From RGIG1902 sp034926865 (GTDB taxonomy: Bacteria > Bacillota > Clostridia > Oscillospirales > Butyricicoccaceae): a DNA stretch of 64,000 bases. The notes below the pieces were generated by a model. That model ran no database searches, was not told the DNA's origin, and saw only the letters and a program-made list of their open reading frames with translations. Where the stretch lies: contig JAYFQP010000014.1 of assembly GCA_034926865.1 (NCBI GenBank), positions 124,001 through 188,000 of the forward strand, written 5' to 3'. Position 1 is the stretch's first letter, and every line of letters starts with the position of its first letter. Below, piece after piece: positions 51,834-60,793 of this stretch. A program made the position numbers and the translations under genes.

Positions 51834-53129
51834 ATGAAAATTGCATTCTATACTTTGGGATGTAAGACAAATCAATTTGAGACTCAGGCGCTTGAGAAAC
51901 TTTTTGCCGAAAAAGGGCACGAAATCGTACCTTTTTCTTGCTGTGCTGATGCTTATGTTATAAACACATGCACAGTGACTGCCCTTGGGGATAAAAAATC
52001 CCGCAACGCCGCTCGCCGCGCTAAAGCTATGAATCCCAGCTGTATTCTGGCTATCTGCGGCTGCTACTCACAGATAAAACCAGATGAGGTAAAAGAACTT
52101 TGCGGAGCCGACATTGTATGCGGAACCGGCGATAAAAGCCGTGTTGTGGAGCTTACTGAGCGGGCCTTTTCAGATAGGCAGTACATTTGCTCTGTTAAAG
52201 AAGGGCTGAAACCAGAGGGCTTTGACTTTATGCCCGCGGGCAGTCTTAAAGGCCGCACAAGAGCTCTTTTAAAGGTGCAGGACGGCTGCCAGAATTTCTG
52301 TTCATACTGCATTATTCCATATGCAAGAGGCCTTTCCCGTTCTCTTCCCCTTGACAAGGCAATGTCCGAAGCCAAACGTCTTGGCGAAGAAGGCTATAAA
52401 GAAATTATCATTACAGGAATAGAGATATCCTCTTATGGTTTTGACCTTCCTTCATCACCTTCCCTTGAAGATATGATAACAAGCGTATGTCAGTCTGCAC
52501 CCGATGCCCGCATACGTTTGGGGTCGCTTGAACCGAGGACTGTAACGGAAGCTTTCTGCCTTAAGCTCGCAAATCTAAAAAACCTTTGCCCTCATTTTCA
52601 CCTTTCCCTTCAGAGCGGGTGTGATAAAACTCTGAAGGCCATGAACAGAAAATACAGTTCAGCCAGATTTTATGAATCCTGCAGGCTTTTGCGGCAGTAT
52701 TTCCCCGGTTGTGCCATAACTGCCGACCTTATTGTAGGGTTCCCCGGAGAAACAGATGGGGATTTTGAAGAGTCATTGTCTTTTGTTGAAAGATGCGCCT
52801 TCTCACAGGTGCATATATTCTCCTATTCTCCACGCCCAGGAACAAAGGCTGCCGCCATGCCCGACCAGCTAACACATTCGCAAAAGCAAGCCCGCGCCGA
52901 AAAAGCCGGAAGGCTTTGCCAAGCGCTTAAGTCACAGTATCTTGAAAGCCTTGTGGGGATGCGGCTTCCCGTATTATTCGAGCAAAGCGAAAGCTCTGTC
53001 TATTCCGGGCACTGTCCACAGTACTGCCTTGTTGAAGTTGAGGGTCAAAAGCTTTCTGGAAAAGTAAAAAATGTATATATTCAAGGGGCAGACGGAGATC
53101 ATTTATTTGGCAAAGTAGAAACCGATTGA
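51834..53129 (+). CDS. mtaB: tRNA t6A37 methylthiotransferase MtaB
   Basis: 431 residues, radical-SAM enzyme converting t6A37 to ms2t6A37 in tRNAs reading ANN codons. UPF0004 cysteines (LGCKTNQFET, INTCTVTA, CGCYSQIKPDE), radical-SAM motif DGCQNFCSYCIIPYARG, LQSGCDKTLKAMNRKYS, and a C-terminal TRAM-like segment. The LGCKTNQ signature separates it from MiaB and RimO. It is divergent from the carboxypeptidase gene and preceded by GGTGAT. Confidence 0.94.
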   Translation: MKIAFYTLGCKTNQFETQALEKLFAEKGHEIVPFSCCADAYVINTCTVTALGDKKSRNAARRAKAMNPSCILAICGCYSQIKPDEVKELCGADIVCGTGDKSRVVELTERAFSDRQYICSVKEGLKPEGFDFMPAGSLKGRTRALLKVQDGCQNFCSYCIIPYARGLSRSLPLDKAMSEAKRLGEEGYKEIIITGIEISSYGFDLPSSPSLEDMITSVCQSAPDARIRLGSLEPRTVTEAFCLKLANLKNLCPHFHLSLQSGCDKTLKAMNRKYSSARFYESCRLLRQYFPGCAITADLIVGFPGETDGDFEESLSFVERCAFSQVHIFSYSPRPGTKAAAMPDQLTHSQKQARAEKAGRLCQALKSQYLESLVGMRLPVLFEQSESSVYSGHCPQYCLVEVEGQKLSGKVKNVYIQGADGDHLFGKVETD

Positions 53130-53133
53130 TTTT

Positions 53134-53163
53134 TTGACATAAGCATATATATAATGTTATAAT
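53134..53163 (+). promoter_or_regulatory. Sigma-A promoter for the NfeD-SPFH pair
   Basis: TTGACA (53134-53139), 18-bp spacer, TATAAT (53158-53163). Confidence 0.75.
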
Positions 53164-53197
53164 GATTATAAATAAACAGCCGAAAGGAGGCTATGCC

Positions 53198-53653
53198 GTG
53201 TTTGATCTGCCCTACTATTTATTATGGCTCATAGCTGTCATTTTTCTTGTAGTGCTTGAGGCGGCTACACTCGGGCTTACATGCATCTGGTTTGCCTTGG
53301 GAGCTCTTGTGGGCCTTCTTGCTTCGCTTCTGGGGATGTCTTTTTTTGCTCAAATAGTCATTTTTGTGGTAGTGTCCGGTTTATGTCTTATCATGCTCAA
53401 GCCGTTTGCAACAAAACACCTTTTTACAAACAGGACCGCAACGAATGCCGACAGGGTCATAGGAGCTACAGGAATCGTTGTTGAAGCTATCAACAATGAA
53501 GAAGCGAAAGGGCTTGTTAAGGTGGGCGGACAGATCTGGACAGCTCGATCTATAGACAGCAAAGTGAGTATTCCCGAAGGCGTACATGTGCTCATAAGAA
53601 AAATTGACGGAGTTAAACTCTTAGTCGAAGAAGCCAAGGAGGAAATATCATGA
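53198..53653 (+). CDS. NfeD family membrane protein
   Basis: 151 residues: two closely spaced membrane hairpins (about 4-80) and a C-terminal OB-fold (GATGIVVEAINNEEAKGLVKVGGQIWTARS). NfeD proteins pair with SPFH/stomatin proteins and are thought to support membrane microdomains and their protein quality control. The GTG at 53198 follows GAAAGGAGG at seven bases; the ATG at 53162 lies within the promoter's -10 and cannot be used. It overlaps the SPFH gene by 4 bp. Confidence 0.9.
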   Translation: MFDLPYYLLWLIAVIFLVVLEAATLGLTCIWFALGALVGLLASLLGMSFFAQIVIFVVVSGLCLIMLKPFATKHLFTNRTATNADRVIGATGIVVEAINNEEAKGLVKVGGQIWTARSIDSKVSIPEGVHVLIRKIDGVKLLVEEAKEEIS

Positions 53654-54588
53654 CCAATATCGTTCTTTTAAGTTCAATGGCATCTTTTGGCCCCACAATG
53701 GTTCTCATCGTATTTCTCATACTCGTAATCGCGTTTATCGCCTCCAACATCATTATAGTACCTCAGGCCAGCGCATTTATTGTGGAGCGTCTGGGCGCTT
53801 ATCAATTCACTTGGGAAACAGGCCTTCACTTCAAGATTCCATTTGTTGACCGTGTCGCAAATAAGGTTACCCTTAAAGAGCGCGTCTCTGACTTTCCGCC
53901 TCAACCGGTTATCACTAAGGATAACGTAACCATGCAGATAGATACTGTCATATATTTTCAGGTTACAGACTCCAAACTTTTTACCTACGGAGTAGTTCAT
54001 CCAATGTCTGCCATTGAAAATCTGACAGCTACCACCCTCAGAAACATCATCGGCGATCTTGAGCTTGACCAGACCCTTACTTCAAGGGATCTTATCAACA
54101 CAAAAATGCGTACTATTCTTGATGAAGCCACAGATCCCTGGGGTATAAAAATCAACAGGGTTGAGCTTAAGAATATTATCCCGCCGCGTGAAATTCAGGA
54201 TGCCATGGAACGCCAGATGAAAGCGGAGCGTGAGCGCCGAGAATCTATACTCAGAGCAGAGGGCGAAAAGCGCTCTCAGATACTTCGCGCCGAAGGTGAA
54301 CAGGAAGCAGTTATCCTCAGATCCGAAGGCGTACGCCAGCAGAAAATCAAAGAAGCCGAAGGCGAGGCCGAAGCTCTTATTACAGTACAAACCGCTATTG
54401 CAAATTCCCTTAAGCTTCTTAATGAGGCCGCACCATCTGACAATGTTGTAAAGCTTAAAGCCCTCGAAGCTTTCATAAGCGCCGCAAACGGAACCGCCAC
54501 AAAGATAATCATTCCATCCGAAATTCAAGGCCTTGCAGGTCTCGCTGTTTCGGCAAAGGAAGTCTTTAACACACCAACCCCGAAATAA
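53650..54588 (+). CDS. SPFH/Band 7 (paraslipin-type) membrane protein
   Basis: 312 residues. N-terminal membrane helix (about 13-36), then the Band 7 domain (VPQASAFIVERLGAYQFTWETG ... NIIGDLELDQTLTSRDLIN ... DPWGIKINRVELKNIIPP). A long charged coiled coil (about 180-250) has the repeated RAEGEK/RAEGEQ/RSEGV/AEGEAEA motif. It is the partner of NfeD and forms large ring or cage assemblies on the membrane. The ATGA overlap indicates strict coupling. Confidence 0.93.
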   Translation: MTNIVLLSSMASFGPTMVLIVFLILVIAFIASNIIIVPQASAFIVERLGAYQFTWETGLHFKIPFVDRVANKVTLKERVSDFPPQPVITKDNVTMQIDTVIYFQVTDSKLFTYGVVHPMSAIENLTATTLRNIIGDLELDQTLTSRDLINTKMRTILDEATDPWGIKINRVELKNIIPPREIQDAMERQMKAERERRESILRAEGEKRSQILRAEGEQEAVILRSEGVRQQKIKEAEGEAEALITVQTAIANSLKLLNEAAPSDNVVKLKALEAFISAANGTATKIIIPSEIQGLAGLAVSAKEVFNTPTPK

Positions 54589-54596
54589 AAGCCGGT

Positions 54597-55115
54597 ATGA
54601 AAAATATACTTGAAACAAAAAGGCTGATGCTTAGGCCTCTTGAAGAGGATGACCTTAAAGATCTTAAGGAAATTCTTCAGGACCCTATTGCAATGAAGGC
54701 ATATGAACACGCTTTCAGCGATGAAGAATGTCAAGATTGGCTTTCACGCATGATGCTTCGCCAAAGGCGGGATGGAATATCGCTTTATGCTGTTATTCTA
54801 AAGGAAACCGGTGAGTTTGCCGGCCAATGCGGCCTGACAATGCAGGACGTTGAAGGCCAGATGCTTCCGGAAGTAGGCTATCTCTTTAAGCGCAGACATT
54901 GGCATAAAGGCTATGCTACCGAGGCCTCCGGAGCCTGCATTGATTATGGGTTTAATGAAAAGGGCTTTGATACGATATACTGTATCGTAAAACATGATAA
55001 TTACCCTTCTCAGGCCGTTGCTTTGCGCAATGGGATGAGTATCCAGAAAAGCTTTACAAAGCACTATATGAACAAAGATATGCCGCACTACCTTTTCTCA
55101 AGGCAGAAAGCCTGA
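54597..55115 (+). CDS. GNAT family N-acetyltransferase (RimJ/RimL-like)
   Basis: 172 residues. The GNAT fold has the typical start ETKRLMLRPLEEDD, strands around AGQCGLTMQDV, and the acetyl-CoA loop FKRRHWHKGYATEAS (R-x-x-G-x-A). The SQAVALRNGM motif is common in RimJ/RimL-type enzymes that acetylate protein N-termini or small amines; the substrate is unknown. It starts 8 bp after the SPFH gene with a poor ribosome site, so it depends on coupling. Confidence 0.88.
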   Translation: MKNILETKRLMLRPLEEDDLKDLKEILQDPIAMKAYEHAFSDEECQDWLSRMMLRQRRDGISLYAVILKETGEFAGQCGLTMQDVEGQMLPEVGYLFKRRHWHKGYATEASGACIDYGFNEKGFDTIYCIVKHDNYPSQAVALRNGMSIQKSFTKHYMNKDMPHYLFSRQKA

Positions 55116-55124
55116 AATGAAATG

Positions 55125-55146
55125 AGGGCGCCCGGCTGGGCGCCCT
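55125..55146 (+). terminator. Hairpin after the acetyltransferase gene
   Basis: Perfect stem AGGGCGCCC / GGGCGCCCT with GGCT loop; only a weak T-rich tail, so termination may be partial. Confidence 0.5.
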
Positions 55147-55164
55147 TAAATTGACGAGGTTATT

Positions 55165-55770
55165 ATGAAAGCTGTATACGTCGTTTTTTCGCACACATCC
55201 ACATACATAGGCAAGATGATACGCCTCGCCACCATGAACAAATACAATCATGTGTCGGTTTCATTTTATGAGGGTCTAAACGAGATGTACTCATTTGGGC
55301 GCAGATATATCAACTCTCCCCTTGCAGGCGGCTTTATTGTCGAACGTCCTGACAGGTACAATTCACCACAGCAAAATATTTCTATAAAGATTTGCCGCCT
55401 TGCTGTAAGCGATGCTCAGTACGAAGAGATCGAAAACTTTATAGGTTCAGCCTTTACAAATGCAGACAAGCTTATTTATAATACGTTCGACGCAGTGTTT
55501 CTTGTGTTACACCGTCGCTTCAGGATAAAGGACGCTTATACCTGCCTTGATTTCGCCTGCCGCACACTTAAGTTTGACAACATATTTTCGATACGTCAGC
55601 TTGAAAAGCAGCTTGAAGACAATGTTATATACGAAGGAAGCTTCTGCGATTGGGTCGCCTCAGCACCCCCATCAGAAGATTTGTATTTTCAGCGCCGCTC
55701 ACCTGTTCAAGTCTCTGCAGATACTGCCCGGCATTTTATAAAGCTCGTTTCTAGAGCAGTATATCGATAA
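55165..55770 (+). CDS. Putative papain-fold hydrolase (YiiX/LRAT-like, circularly permuted NlpC/P60)
   Basis: 201 residues. Not firmly recognised. An early His in NKYNHVSVSF (about 28) precedes a Cys in DAYTCLDFACRTL (about 132). That His-before-Cys order is the pattern of circularly permuted papain-like enzymes such as YiiX/YaeF and LRAT, which hydrolyse amide or ester bonds. No signal peptide is evident. GAGG precedes the ATG. It follows a hairpin and ends at a bidirectional terminator. The assignment rests on motif order only. Confidence 0.6.
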   Translation: MKAVYVVFSHTSTYIGKMIRLATMNKYNHVSVSFYEGLNEMYSFGRRYINSPLAGGFIVERPDRYNSPQQNISIKICRLAVSDAQYEEIENFIGSAFTNADKLIYNTFDAVFLVLHRRFRIKDAYTCLDFACRTLKFDNIFSIRQLEKQLEDNVIYEGSFCDWVASAPPSEDLYFQRRSPVQVSADTARHFIKLVSRAVYR

Positions 55771-55773
55771 AAC

Positions 55774-55802
55774 AAAGCCTCCGGCAAATTGCCGGAGGCT
55801 TT
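55774..55802. terminator. Bidirectional terminator
   Basis: Perfect stem AAAGCCTCCGGCAA / TTGCCGGAGGCTTT with a single-base loop in the simple pairing, between converging genes; TTTGTTTT follows on the minus strand. Confidence 0.85.
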
Positions 55803-55861
55803 AATTTATGCATCATATATTGTATAACTGCTGTATAGCGGATATGCTTTAAACAGCTTCT

Positions 55862-57886
55862 TTATTTTTTAGAAGCGTAATCCACAAAGCTGAGATTAAG
55901 ATCCACATTACCTGAAATACCGCTTACGCTGCCTTTATCACTGTATTGCCACATCTGGAAATTATAATAGAAACCAGGTGTATCGCTATAGCGTGCAAAC
56001 CAGAAGCCGTACTGATTTATCTTGCTGAGATCATATTTTATATAACCGCAGTAAGAATTAAAATAAATCATGGGGGTATATCCCGCATCTTTTACCATAC
56101 CGCAGAAGGTATTGGCAATTTGGCAGAGAAGATCTGTCTCAAGACCATAGGTTCTTGATTCATTGCCCCCAATACGTTCCCAATCAAAAACCACGGGATA
56201 ACTTATATCGTATCCCTGGATTTTTTTAAGAACATAATTTGCCTCCTCTTTGGCCTCATCTACAGTTATAGCCTGAGAGAAATAATATACACCGACATTT
56301 ATTCCAGCGGCAATAGCTCCTTCAATGTTCTTCTGAAAATTGACATCATCATACATATTGCCTTCCATTCCGTATCCGCGTCCACCAACCCTTATCATGG
56401 CAAAGTGTACTCCCGCTTTTTTAACCTTTTGCCAGTCAATCGTACCCTGATGAACAGAAACATCTATGCCAGCATAGGTTGCTGCGCCGTTATAATAAAG
56501 AAAACCGCCTTCTTCATAATACTTAGTGTCGTTGTATTTGTAACGGTCAACGCCCTTTAGAATATCTATAACATAAGAGCCGTACTGTATCTGCCCTATA
56601 TGGCTGTTATCTGCTGTATGGCTAAGTATCCTCCAGATAATCGTTGTTATCTCGGCTCTTGTTATGCAGCTTTTGGGATAATAGTATGTCATTCCGTCAT
56701 TTTCAGTCGTACCTTCAACTATTCCGGCATTATATAGTGCCATAACATTTTTATCCTGTGTATCCACAAAAGGATTATCCCCAACGCTGTTGCTCAACCC
56801 CATTGCTTTTGCGGCAAGTGCGGCGATCTCTATGCGGGATATGGAAGCATTGAGGTCTGAGCCAAAATCGGATGATACTATGCCCGCATCCACCGCCATA
56901 TTTTTATACTTCTGAGCCCAATGACCAGATGTGTCATCATCATCTGACGGCTCAAGGCCTGTTGCAAGCAGCACAAGCTTTAGTGCCTGTCCATAAGTGA
57001 CATCACCTTGAGGCTCGAATGTAGTTGAAGTCATTCCATCTACAACGCCATCTGAAAAAAGCTGCCCAACATAATGATAGTACCATGATTCACCCGGGAT
57101 ATCAGTAAAAGGCAATTTAACATCAAGAAACCATTTTGCTGTCAGCTCCATAGGATCATCCATTACCTCTGTTTCTTTTATGGCCTTGCCCGAGCTTGCA
57201 TACCATCCAGCCATTATGTATCCTTCACGCTGAGCCAACGGAAGCGAAGTCAGCTTTGTGCCTTTAAGAAAACACTTCACATCTGTATCGGCCGTGCCTC
57301 CGTTTGAATCAAATATTGCATAGGTATAATCTGGCGATTCATCACCCTTATAGTCACCGTAGAGAAGTAGCTTGCCCTCGGCAATGCGCCTTTTAAGCAG
57401 CACATCGTCCACCGTTTTGCCTACATGACACCATACAACATATGCGTTAAGCACGTCTATATCATCATAGTTTTCAATACCAGCTATAAGATAACTGCTG
57501 AACTTATAACTCGGATTCATCCATCCGCTGCCTAAATTATATGTGAAGCTGACAAGAGCGTCAAACTGGCTTTGCTTTGCATCTATGCTGTTTTCGGAAA
57601 GATATGTATTGACCTTGTCGGCGTAATCTTTCAAATCCACCTTAAAAAGTTCTGTCGCTTCCTCCTCTGATATGCCATTTACATAATCATTACTTGTGCA
57701 TACTGTCCCGTAACCGACTCTCCACTGTCCGTTATCGAGATAAGGTTTTTTTGTAAACCCCTCAAGTGTTTTTATGAACTCGACTCCCTGATCACTGACC
57801 TCAAAGCTTTTTGTTTTAGCCCACGCATTGGGCGTTAAAGCTGTGAGCATCAAGATAACCAAAAAGCCGCTTACGAGCTTTTTCAT
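55862..57886 (-). CDS. Secreted double lysozyme: GH24 - InlB B-repeat - SLH repeats - GH25
   Basis: 674 residues. Signal peptide cleaved after about residue 23 (NAWA). Residues 28-178: phage-type GH24 lysozyme with the catalytic pattern LEGF (Glu42), Asp51 in YLDNGQW and Thr61 in VGYGT. Residues 186-252: a Listeria-Bacteroides (InlB B) repeat (IFDSNGGT ... YIMAGWY). Residues 256-425: S-layer-homology repeats (FTDIPGESWYYHYV; HWAQKYKNMAVDAGI; FVDTQDKNVMALYNAGI) that bind wall polymers. Residues 470-672: GH25 muramidase with GIDVSVHQG (Asp475) and VVFDWE (Asp568/Glu570). Both domains cut the MurNAc-GlcNAc bond. It may act in growth-related wall turnover or against other cells. It is a monocistronic unit. 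Confidence 0.9.
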   Translation of the reverse strand: MKKLVSGFLVILMLTALTPNAWAKTKSFEVSDQGVEFIKTLEGFTKKPYLDNGQWRVGYGTVCTSNDYVNGISEEEATELFKVDLKDYADKVNTYLSENSIDAKQSQFDALVSFTYNLGSGWMNPSYKFSSYLIAGIENYDDIDVLNAYVVWCHVGKTVDDVLLKRRIAEGKLLLYGDYKGDESPDYTYAIFDSNGGTADTDVKCFLKGTKLTSLPLAQREGYIMAGWYASSGKAIKETEVMDDPMELTAKWFLDVKLPFTDIPGESWYYHYVGQLFSDGVVDGMTSTTFEPQGDVTYGQALKLVLLATGLEPSDDDDTSGHWAQKYKNMAVDAGIVSSDFGSDLNASISRIEIAALAAKAMGLSNSVGDNPFVDTQDKNVMALYNAGIVEGTTENDGMTYYYPKSCITRAEITTIIWRILSHTADNSHIGQIQYGSYVIDILKGVDRYKYNDTKYYEEGGFLYYNGAATYAGIDVSVHQGTIDWQKVKKAGVHFAMIRVGGRGYGMEGNMYDDVNFQKNIEGAIAAGINVGVYYFSQAITVDEAKEEANYVLKKIQGYDISYPVVFDWERIGGNESRTYGLETDLLCQIANTFCGMVKDAGYTPMIYFNSYCGYIKYDLSKINQYGFWFARYSDTPGFYYNFQMWQYSDKGSVSGISGNVDLNLSFVDYASKK

Positions 57887-58114
57887 CTCCTAATCTCTTC
57901 CCCTCTCATCGTTTGTAAACTTTATCTTAATTACCCTTTTAAGAGTATAACACATGCTACACTGTTATTTTTTAAATTACTATTAAATTATCCTATTTTT
58001 CTTGCTAATTTTCTTTTATATCCACTTAAGGCGGCTATTGTTCCCTTTTTTAGCAAAATAATTTATATTTTGCTATTGATGCGGCAAGCATATTAGGCCC
58101 ACTTAATAAAATAC
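57887..58114. other. AT-rich gene-free interval
   Basis: About 230 bp upstream of the lysozyme gene with no credible coding frame. A TATACT occurs on the minus strand near 57945, but no matching -35 is evident. Confidence 0.4.
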
Positions 58115-58146
58115 AAAAGCAGTCACAAATAATTGTGACTGCTTTT
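58115..58146 (-). terminator. Terminator after the P-type ATPase gene
   Basis: Perfect 14-bp stem AAAAGCAGTCACAA / TTGTGACTGCTTTT (4-nt loop) followed on the minus strand by TTTTGTATTTT. Confidence 0.88.
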
Positions 58147-58180
58147 GTGCATAAATTCAATAAACTTTCTTCTCCGCTGC

Positions 58181-60706
58181 TCAATTATTTTTAGTTTTAG
58201 AAATCCTTCTAGCAAGCTTCACCAACTCATACCAAAGTACTGATGCTGCGGCAAGCCCAAACGCAATAAGCGCCTGAGCTCCAGAAAGCGGAGCAAGCTT
58301 TAAATATACTGACAACGGCGTATAAAGGATTACCCCCAACAATATCAACGTACCAAGATTGACCACCCACATTACCGGATCTTTTACTAATCGAGCGGCT
58401 GTACGGAAGGCAAAGTCATTGTCAGAACTGTTTACCTGTACAAGGAACAGGTTTGCAAGCATAATGATTGCAAGGCCCATCGAGCGGGCAACGGAAGCAT
58501 TTGCAGTATTTTCATCAAGCATTATGAAATATGCTCCAAATGAAGCAGCAAACAGTACAATACCCTGCAATATGCTTTTGGCAAGCAGCTTGCCTGTTAA
58601 AAGCTTTTCCTTAGGATCTCGAGGTCTGCGTTCCATTATGTTTGTTTCCGCCGGCTGACGCTCAAGCACGATGGAACATGTCGGGTCGATCAGTACCTCC
58701 AGCAGAACTATATGAAGCGGCAGCAATAGTAATGCCCTGGGTGCAATTTCAAGAAACGGAGCCAACAGGGATGCAAAAGCAATTGGTATATGAATGGTAA
58801 ACACATAGCCCACAGCCTTGCGGATATTATCATAGATGCGCCGCCCGTCTCTTACTGTTTCCACAATTGTTGTAAAGTTATCATCCATAAGAATAAGATC
58901 AGACGCCTCGCGAGATACCTCACTGCCCCGCTTCCCCATAGCGATACCAATGTCAGCATACTTTAGCGCAGGCGCATCGTTTACGCCATCACAGGTCATT
59001 GCGACAATATCTCCATTCTCTTTGAAAGCTTTGACTATACGCATCTTGTGTTCAGGGATCACACGTGAAAAAATCGAAACTCCTCTGACTGCGTTTTTCA
59101 GTTCTACATCGCTCATGGCCTCCAGCTGATCACCTGTTATTATATTATCGCTGCCTGGTATGCCTATTTTTTTAGCGATCGAGGATGCAGTAATACCGTT
59201 ATCTCCTGTAATCATGACCACACGTATTCCAGCACGATTACAGACAGCAATATCATTCTTTACACTATCCCGCGGAGGATCGGCAAGCCCCACAAGCCCA
59301 AGCAAGGTCAACCGGCAGTCTGTGATGAACGGAGGGATATCTCCCTCAGCCGCCGGATTTGCAGAAGCTATGGCAATAACCCTCAGCCCCTCTGAGGACA
59401 GGTCTATTATCTGCTTTTCGGCGGCTTTGCGTTCTTCATCCGTCAATTCGCAGATAGTAAGAATTCGCTCCGGGCTGCCCTTTGCGGCAATGATCAATCT
59501 GCCATACTTCTTCCAAACATGCCCCATCATTTTAAGCTCGTTTGTAAAAGCATATTCTGTTATGAATTCATTACTGAAAAGGTCATCTTCAGTAATGCCA
59601 AATTGCTCACAATAGTGCAGCATGGCTTTTTCCATAGGATCATAGGTATCTGTTTCACAGCCAAGGCCCATAGTTTCAATAAGGTTATGCTCTGTTCCAC
59701 TGGCAACCCATGTTTTCTGAACGGTCATCCTGTTCATTGTGATAGTACCAGTCTTATCAACACACAGGACAGATACCGCGCCCAGTGTTTCCACACTGGG
59801 AAGCTTACGAACCAATGAATTCTTCTTTGCAAGCCTCCATGCGCCCATCGAGAGAAACACCGTCAGGATCACTGGGAATTCCTCTGGGATCATTGCCATG
59901 GCCAAAGTTACACCTGAAAGAACGCTCTCTATAAGCCGTTCAACAAGCTTGTGGTCAGGAATATTGAACCAAGTGAACACACCAACGAGAGCAAATAATA
60001 CGCCGGCAATAACCGCACATGTCTTCACAAGTTTACCCGTCTGCTTCTGCAGCGGTGTTTCATCATTAGGAGCAACAGCTATATCAAGGCCAATTTTACC
60101 ATATTCAGTCTTTGCCCCGATCTTTTCTACTTCTATAATAGCAGTACCCTGTGTAACCAGAGTACCGGCATAACAATAATCCCTGCGCCAATAATCCCCG
60201 GCAGGCTCAGCATTTTCAGTTGGAATTTTCCAAACACCTTCTGCCTCACCTGTGAGCGAAGACTCATCCACGCATAGGTCAGCGCAACGAATAACCGTGC
60301 CGTCCGCCGAAATTTTTACGCCTTCGCAGATCATCATCATATCACCCGGCACAAGATCGACGCTGGCAATCTGCTGTTTCTCTCCATCTCGAAAAACAGT
60401 AACATGTGGTGCTGAAAGGTCTTTAAGTGCATTCAGCGTCTTGTCGGTTTTCCACTCTTGAATAACATCGATGCCAATGATGCCCACAACGAAGATAAGC
60501 ATGATAGCACCATCTCTGGGTTCGCCCAGCAGAAAATAAATAACAGCGGCAATTAGAAGCAAAAGAAACATTGGCTCGCAAAGAATAGCTAGAACCTTTC
60601 TAAAAAAGCTCTCCTTCTTCTGCGGCGTAAGTTCGTTTTTGCCGTATTGCTGCTGTCTGCGTTTGGCCTCCACAGTTGTAAGGCCGGCATGTTCAGGGTT
60701 AGTCAT
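58181..60706 (-). CDS. P-type cation-transporting ATPase under NiCo riboswitch control
   Basis: 841 residues, P2-type ATPase layout: N-terminal cation-ATPase domain, about ten membrane helices, actuator loop with LTGEA (152-154), phosphorylation motif CVDKTGTITMN (Asp317), and hinge TCDGVNDAPAL. The helix-4 ion-site motif reads IPEEFP rather than the PEGLP of calcium pumps, and there is no N-terminal CxxC metal domain. General annotation would be calcium-transporting ATPase. However, the leader is a NiCo/czcD-type riboswitch, so the transported ion is more likely Co, Ni or Fe(II), exported when in excess. The ATG at 60706 has GGAGG eight bases upstream; a start 66 bp earlier lacks a ribosome site. 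Confidence 0.9.
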   Translation of the reverse strand: MTNPEHAGLTTVEAKRRQQQYGKNELTPQKKESFFRKVLAILCEPMFLLLLIAAVIYFLLGEPRDGAIMLIFVVGIIGIDVIQEWKTDKTLNALKDLSAPHVTVFRDGEKQQIASVDLVPGDMMMICEGVKISADGTVIRCADLCVDESSLTGEAEGVWKIPTENAEPAGDYWRRDYCYAGTLVTQGTAIIEVEKIGAKTEYGKIGLDIAVAPNDETPLQKQTGKLVKTCAVIAGVLFALVGVFTWFNIPDHKLVERLIESVLSGVTLAMAMIPEEFPVILTVFLSMGAWRLAKKNSLVRKLPSVETLGAVSVLCVDKTGTITMNRMTVQKTWVASGTEHNLIETMGLGCETDTYDPMEKAMLHYCEQFGITEDDLFSNEFITEYAFTNELKMMGHVWKKYGRLIIAAKGSPERILTICELTDEERKAAEKQIIDLSSEGLRVIAIASANPAAEGDIPPFITDCRLTLLGLVGLADPPRDSVKNDIAVCNRAGIRVVMITGDNGITASSIAKKIGIPGSDNIITGDQLEAMSDVELKNAVRGVSIFSRVIPEHKMRIVKAFKENGDIVAMTCDGVNDAPALKYADIGIAMGKRGSEVSREASDLILMDDNFTTIVETVRDGRRIYDNIRKAVGYVFTIHIPIAFASLLAPFLEIAPRALLLLPLHIVLLEVLIDPTCSIVLERQPAETNIMERRPRDPKEKLLTGKLLAKSILQGIVLFAASFGAYFIMLDENTANASVARSMGLAIIMLANLFLVQVNSSDNDFAFRTAARLVKDPVMWVVNLGTLILLGVILYTPLSVYLKLAPLSGAQALIAFGLAAASVLWYELVKLARRISKTKNN

Positions 60707-60750
60707 AAAAGAATCCTCCGTTTCCCGCCGCGAGATTTGGGCGGTGTCAT
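60703..60750 (-). CDS. Possible 15-codon leader peptide upstream of the ATPase
   Basis: Short frame MTPPKSRGGKRRILL, start at 60750 with AGGAGA four bases upstream; its TGA overlaps the ATPase start codon (ATGA). This would couple translation of the two. It is strongly basic. No homologue is known to me, and chance cannot be excluded. Confidence 0.35.
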   Translation of the reverse strand: MTPPKSRGGKRRILL

Positions 60751-60793
60751 GATTTCTCCTATGGCACTCCATTCGAGTTCAGTTGTTCCATAC

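Noticed and set aside
60707..60772. 66-bp longer N-terminus for the P-type ATPase
   Set aside because: In frame but with no ribosome site; GGAGG directly precedes the ATG at 60706 where family homology begins.
60759..60791. 10-residue leader frame (MEQLNSNGVP) after the riboswitch terminator
   Set aside because: Begins just after the T run with no ribosome site; the following AGGAGA-preceded frame is a better candidate.
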